The position numbers and the translations under genes are program-made. The notes below the pieces were generated by a model. It was not told where the DNA came from, ran no database searches, and saw only the letters and a program-made list of their open reading frames with translations. A stretch of 64,000 nt of DNA, from positions 1 to 64,000 of the forward strand of contig RBZT01000794.1 of assembly GCA_003693705.1 (NCBI GenBank). The letters run 5' to 3'. Below, piece by piece: positions 58,490 to 64,000 of this stretch. Each line of letters starts with the position of its first letter. The first letter of the stretch is position 1. Origin of the DNA: Polymyxa betae. Taxonomy: Eukaryota; Endomyxa; Phytomyxea; Plasmodiophorida; Plasmodiophoridae.

Positions 58490-60417
58490 ATGGCGCCGGC
58501 CAGGTATGAGCGCCTTCGTGAACAGGCTGCCGATGACCAAGACGATTGCCGATCAGAGACCACAGTGGAAAGCGTCGGAAGCGAAAGAATACTGAACGAC
58601 CCGCCTGACCGGCATGATATCTGGAACCAGGTCGAATAGTGTCGCTGTAATGGTTTCGAGCTGATTGGATACAGCCATGGTGGTTGTTTCTGCTGATGGT
58701 GTTGCTGTTCTTGGGCCTGGTCGCAGCTAGTATCGGTGTGCATGCTGCTGTATGCTCGTCGAAACCGATTGTTACCGATCCCATCACCGATGCAGCTTTC
58801 ACCAAGCTTTTGATTCGCGAACAGCTCAGCACCATGTATATAGGGCGAGGAGCCAACACGACCATGTGTTCAATTCCAAGGCTATCTGTTGATGGAATTG
58901 GGCCATCATGGAGCCTGACCTCAGAAACGGTTTCCATGAGCAATCTCAACTTCGTGCTTGGGGATCGGATTTTGCTCTCGGTCTCGAATGCACTCCAGGC
59001 TCTGGTTGATTTCGGGGTGCAGTCGACGCTTGGCATCGAGCAGAGTGTAGCACCGGGGAGAATTCGTCTCATTGATGTTCCCCAAGCAGACATTTTTCTC
59101 GCTCAGTTGAGCGCCGGTACGACGACAGTCGAATCGCAACGTGGATTCCAACGAGGCCGTGGTCTGTCGATTCCAATGTAAGGGCGGTTGTCGCAATTCT
59201 AGCTATCAGATTGTGATTGTTGGTAGGATTGTTGGAGGCAATCTTCCTGATATCACCAGCGATTATAATACGGATCTTATCGGGGCCATCGATACAGCGA
59301 AAAACGTCGTCTTCATGCTCCAAGACGCATGCTTACGCGCTCGGCACGGAAATGAAACCCGAAACTCTTGTGGAGACTGCCTGGAGAACAACAACTTATC
59401 GGTGCTAAGGTAGCCTCAGCTTGAATTTCAGTAATGATAAGCTTATGGTTGTAGCGAGATGACAGAAGTCGAGTATGGCGTGATTGCTTCAAACAATCAC
59501 TTTGAACATCATATGCACTCGCTATTGGTGGAGCCCGGCATTCCTGTTCGTCTCAGAGTTTACAACTCGGCATCTGGAACAAACTTCTTTCTGAATATCA
59601 CCAGCGATGATGTATTTGTCGAATCGAAACTTATCGCCATCGATGGGCATTGGATTGCCCCTATCGATGTGAACACGTTAACTGAGCGGTTATGGGTTGG
59701 TGTCGGGCAGCGTATGGATATTCTTGTTTTCGTTCCGAACAGACGGTGGACACGTATTCTTATCCTAGCCGTTGAGGAAGGAAGGGAATTTGGACGTCAG
59801 ACTGGTAAATGACAGCCAACTCTGATTTCGGTTGTTGAGTGCCTTATCCAGGAATGTCATTACAAACGGATATGTCGATGTCGAGTTCGAGGACAGTTAA
59901 GGATCCACCGCGGTTAGGGGAGTCGGCTTTATACAAAAGCTGGGGAACTGAACTAGTGGCCCGCAAACCGATTTTTGGAAACGGACTCGAAGAGTATGAA
60001 GTCGAACTTACGAATCCGGCAGAACTTACAAATTCAGCCGCACACTCCGTTCTGACTGCTGATGTGAATGCTGTATTATACCTGGACAACCAGAATACTG
60101 TTAATGGAAGGCGTGGAACAAATACTTCTAATGCAACCTATGTCCATGTCACACTGGGCAACCAAGTTTCTATCACATTCGTTAGCAATGCTACTGAAGC
60201 GTTGCCGATGCGTGTTTATGGCCATTCATTCACGATATCTAGGTTGAATGGCAAAGTAGTTGAATCAGGGATCGAAAGGGATACTGTTCTTATCCCGCCC
60301 AAGAACAATGTAACAATATCCTTTACAGCCCTCAATCCAGGCTCGTTTCCTATCGCCTGCATGAACGAGTTCCGACGTGCGAAAGGAATGGTTGCCTATC
60401 TTGAATATGTTATTTAA
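58490..60417 (+). CDS. Multicopper-oxidase-like protein lacking copper ligands
   Basis: Five exons (introns 58631-58674, 59166-59202, 59410-59454, 59805-59851), 584 residues, type II anchor at about 48-68 (PWWLFLLMVLLFLGLVAASI). Three cupredoxin units follow the laccase plan: GDRILLSVSNALQALVDFG, SVAPGRIRL, AGTTTVESQRGFQRGRGLYQ; VFVESKLIAIDGHWIAPIDV and VGVGQRMDILV; LPMRVYGHSFTISRLNGKVV, RDTVLIPPKNNVTISFTALN, GSFPIACMNEFRRAKGMVAY. Where active enzymes have H-W-H, H-S-H, H-P-x-H-x-H-G and H-C-H-x3-H, this has LVDFG, ESQ, LPMRVYG and ACMNEFR. It is therefore probably a non-enzymatic relative. The intron of 37 nt is short and least certain. Confidence 0.8.
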
Positions 60418-60483
60418 TATGTGACAGAATGATTAATGCTAGTCTAAGGATAATAAAAATACATTATATTGACAGACTAGGTC

Positions 60484-61587
60484 CTAGTAGGTGAGGACCT
60501 TACAGGTGGCTGCCGAGCATGGACACCCAACCAATAGTAGATCTTAGTTAACGTCGTAAACCAAGACTCACCGGATTTTACATCCATATCTACATCCAAA
60601 TTAGCGATATGCGATATCAATGATATATTCTCACAATGGTGTTCATCGTCAGTGGGCCTCGATTGCCACTGAGACGCGTGCCTTGCGCCAATAGCGGGTG
60701 GTGGCGGTTGCGGATGGGCGGGGTTCGGTGTAGATGCATGCGACATTGCTGATTGCTGAGCAGATTGCTTTACCGAGGCGGATCGAGGCGGTAAAGGCGA
60801 CATGGGCGATTTCGGGCCATTTTGTCGGGATCCAACTGAGCTTGGCGAAAGCGGTTCTTGTTGAGACGATACAGCACTTCGCACAGCATCAGAGGTCACT
60901 GCAGAAATTCCACCTAGCGGATCGAATATCGAAGCTAGTTGGTCTGCGGACGAATTTTGGCTTAGTGACCATGTCCGGAAGAGAGCATCAAAAGCGTCAT
61001 TTCTTGAGGGAAATTGTTCAAAGAAGAACTAATTTCAGGACGATTAGAACGTTGGAAAATGCAAAACATTCCATTACTTTTGTGTCTCGCATTGTGCTGA
61101 CAACAACTCCTTCTGAAAGACCATAATCTTCAGCTGTTAGATCAATAATCTCTGATAGCGGAATCCCAATCTAATCGAACACTTGAAAATGCCATCGTTT
61201 ATAATTGGAATTCTGCATACCTTTACTGGCTTTCTTAATGCACTGCTTTCTTCAGCAAACGATAAATGCCGATTAGATATGAAAATTGTTCCAGCGTGCC
61301 TTTTCTTTATCTTTCTAGCTTGAAATGAAGAAAGGGACTCCCATAACATACATTTCGTCACTAAACTGATATTCAGACAACCATCACAACTGTAGAAGCA
61401 ATTCCAAACCATGAAGCAGCTTCTCATCAAATGGAAAAGTATTGAACTGCTTCTTAAATTCCATAATATCATCGGCAGATGCCGGAGGCAATCTTATTGG
61501 TGCATCCAGCGGATCGATGTTGAAAGGTGGCCGGAACACCTCGCCCGTATCGAGATTGCGAACCACGAACTGGTCGCTTATCGACAT
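60484..61587 (-). CDS. GRAM-domain protein
   Basis: Five exons (introns 61361-61409, 61171-61226, 61029-61077, 60510-60571), 295 residues. It starts MSISDQFVVRNLDTGEVFRP. The GRAM fold spans about 45-165: MEFKKQFNTFPFDEKLLH, KKRHAGTIFISNRHLSFAEE, KPIGIPLSEIIDLTAEDYGL, VVVSTMRDTKFFFEQFPSRN, and AFDALFRTWSLS. This is the usual order (F-x-x-x-F, G-x-(L/I)-(Y/F)-(V/I)-S, P-L-x-(D/E)-I, F-x-x-F-x-x-R). GRAM domains bind phospholipids at membrane contact sites and in TBC or sterol-transfer proteins. The rest is Pro/Ser/Gln-rich (PLSPSSVGSRQNGPKSPMSP) with no second domain. Confidence 0.8.
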
Positions 61588-62431
61588 GAAGGGCCGTTGC
61601 GGCGACCGTCGAGGGAACAGCGTCGGCCCGGGTCTGTCCTATAAAATGGATCTGTCGAAGCGCTGAAGGAAGAGGTCGGACGAGTTCAAGACTCTAACTG
61701 CTTGTAAAGTAAAGCAGGACCTTAAAGGAAGTTGAAAACAGTATTGCTACGCAGTATATAAAGTATCATCATGGGCTATGTCGTCCATTGACAGCATGGC
61801 TGTGACGTGTGCAACGTTGGGAGAAGTTCTAGATGCAGATGCATCTGGGCTTTCAAATTCGGGTGAAGGATCCATGTGAACGCAGGTCGTTGATGTTGGA
61901 AACTGTGTTGCTGAGGAACTGGAACGGCGGTGATCTCTAATAGAAATTGAGCCCATTCTGCATTAAAACGCTATCGTTGTATTTTGTTTAAATCTCTGTT
62001 TGCTTTTGAAATGTCTAGAAGGTTAATGAAAGGTTTGGAAGCAGGCAACTATCTATGATTGGATAGCATCGTTGCTTAAGGAAATACAGCATTAGCTTTG
62101 GTCGTCGCACGTCTTGTCTTGACTTCGTGTCTGATCTTGCTGAGCAAAGATTCTTGCGATTCCAAGAAACAAACAAGGTGAGGTTTGCAACTCCTCTATT
62201 TCGAGCGCATAGAATTCACTCGTAATGCAACTGATCTGAATACCATCGTCTTCGATAAGCTGCTGCAAATAACTTTCAGAACGCATTCGATAAATTAATA
62301 TATATTGGCAAGATATAATTGAATAAACATAGGGTTAGTTTCTGGTTCTGGAACGCCTTATCTCCATCGGCTTGGCCTGGGCCTGAAGTTTTTCTCCAGG
62401 AAGCTGAGGGAAACCCACCGATAAAGATGAC
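61588..62431. other. Intergenic region with two short minus-strand ORFs
   Basis: ORFs at 61747-61956 (MGSISIRDHRRSSSSATQFP) and 62092-62286 (MRSESYLQQLIEDDGIQISC, with FYALEIEELQTSPCLFLGIA) are open but show no known motif. They could be exons of one small gene; I could not join them with confidence. Confidence 0.3.
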
Positions 62432-63046
62432 CTATGTCAACCATGAGCAAGCGCTGCAAGTAATATGAGGTCCTGCTGACTTATTGAAAAGCACATTGCA
62501 AACGGATGCTATTACAGAAAACAGACATCCATAATGAAATGCGATACCCGAACCAGTAAATATCCAGACAAGAGACATCACGATCGGAGAAAGAATCCCT
62601 ATTGTCGTTGCCATTTGCTGTACTACAATTTTGTTGCTATTGCCCATCAAAACAGAGAGAAGAACCAGACCTATTGTTGATGATGGTCATCAGCACGACC
62701 AAAGTTTGCAAATCAATTAACCTTGTGTCAAAATTATGCCAAAAATGGCACACAGTATCACAAAAACGCCCGAATCAACGGCTCCGATGTAATATGCTAT
62801 CAGAGTCGCTGACATGGCCACAGAAGGGAATAGTGGAATGGCCAAGGCTTTATCAGCAAAGCCTGTCTCTGACTGCGATAATGCCATGATAGAATATACT
62901 GTTAGAGTGGCATTCACCCCAAAAATGGAAAGATGGGCGGCTTTGGGATCGGATAGAAGATTGAGCAGGAAGGAAACCGGCCAGACGAATAGAAACAGAA
63001 ACCAGAGCTTGATGATGAGAATCAAGAACTGGGACAGAGCCGTCAT
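62432..63046 (-). CDS. Polytopic membrane protein of unknown family, 187 residues
   Basis: Two exons, intron 62671-62721 (51 nt). It begins MTALSQFLILIIKLWFLFLF, and further hydrophobic spans include VWPVSFLLNLL, FGVNATLTVYSIMAL, LFPSVAMSATLIAYYIGAVD, GVFVILCAIFGIILTQGLVL, TIGILSPIVMSLVWIFTGSG and GCLFSVIASVCNVLF, about six in all. The N-terminal span acts as a signal anchor. No family is recognised. A short Cys-rich end follows. Confidence 0.6.
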
Positions 63047-63419
63047 GGACAGGGAGTCCTACGACTCGCAATGACCCTTATGGGAGCTTCCGATACCACC
63101 GCACCCGGGTACCAGTAGTATCAATATAAAAGAAGCCGGTCGCAAACAACGATCTCCAAGGATTTATTTGTACTGATAAATCTCAGCAGATTCGTCATTG
63201 GTCAACAGCTGGCTTTTTGCACAAACAATCACCTTCGCTATTATTTTTCATTTTGCCCACTTATATATCTATAAACAAAAAGGGCTTTCTAAAACCTCAT
63301 TTTGAAAGATATCGTTTATTCTCAATTCTGTAATATCGAAGGACGCAAGCGCGAGCTGCGGAATAAGGCGAACTGCGAAAAAGGTAAAAAACACAGGAGT
63401 TTGTATGGTTTTGACTGAA
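63047..63419. other. Intergenic region
   Basis: AT-rich, no supported ORF. It lies between two minus-strand genes and should hold the promoter of the membrane protein. Confidence 0.4.

Positions 63420-64000
<581 letters not shown>

Overview
The window is nuclear DNA from a eukaryote, very probably a protist. Genes are dense and cut by many tiny GT-AG introns: about 85 were placed by eye, mostly 43-56 nt, and in 24 spliced models the exon lengths sum to whole codons. Gene content is housekeeping (splicing, translation, respiration, nuclear import, ubiquitin). TTTAGGG-like motifs recur near and inside genes. The lineage is not decided. The polyubiquitin at the right edge has no extra residue at the monomer junction, which does not favour those Cercozoa and Foraminifera that carry one.

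Layout. 1-2.5 kb: decayed PIF/Harbinger transposons. 4.3-21.2 kb: BUD13, asparaginyl-tRNA synthetase, a WDR26/GID7-like protein with two LisH-CTLH modules, importin-4, two unknown genes, TMEM260-like mannosyltransferase, fumarylacetoacetase. 21.5-29.7 kb: a small OB-fold-like protein, a repeat-rich gap, RPL11, BolA, a protein with a ubiquitin-like N-terminus plus coiled coil, a complex I assembly factor, an RNA-ligase-like enzyme. 29.7-44 kb: RhoGEF, an ILEI-ankyrin gene, a CaMKK-like kinase, an unknown gene, COX10, GPKOW/Spp2, NDOR1/Tah18, DHX16/Prp2. 44-54.5 kb: a transposon graveyard (Mutator-like, Helitron, a pogo/Tigger element with both terminal inverted repeats and a TA target duplication, retrotransposon gag remnants). 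55-64 kb: a SANT protein, a membrane-anchored prolyl 4-hydroxylase fused to a pVHL-like beta domain, a multicopper-oxidase-like protein lacking copper ligands, a GRAM protein, small membrane proteins, polyubiquitin.

Functional links. BUD13, GPKOW and DHX16 all act around activation of the spliceosome (the Spp2-Prp2 pair and the RES complex). NDOR1 is the electron donor of cytosolic Fe-S assembly; COX10 and the NDUFAF2-like protein serve respiratory-chain assembly. TMEM260, the prolyl hydroxylase and the oxidase-like protein belong to the secretory pathway.

The most unusual observations are the prolyl-4-hydroxylase/VHL-beta fusion, in which four of the five residues known to bind hydroxyproline in pVHL are kept at the same spacing; an 11-nt microexon that carries one of its iron ligands; and short introns built largely from telomere-like repeats.
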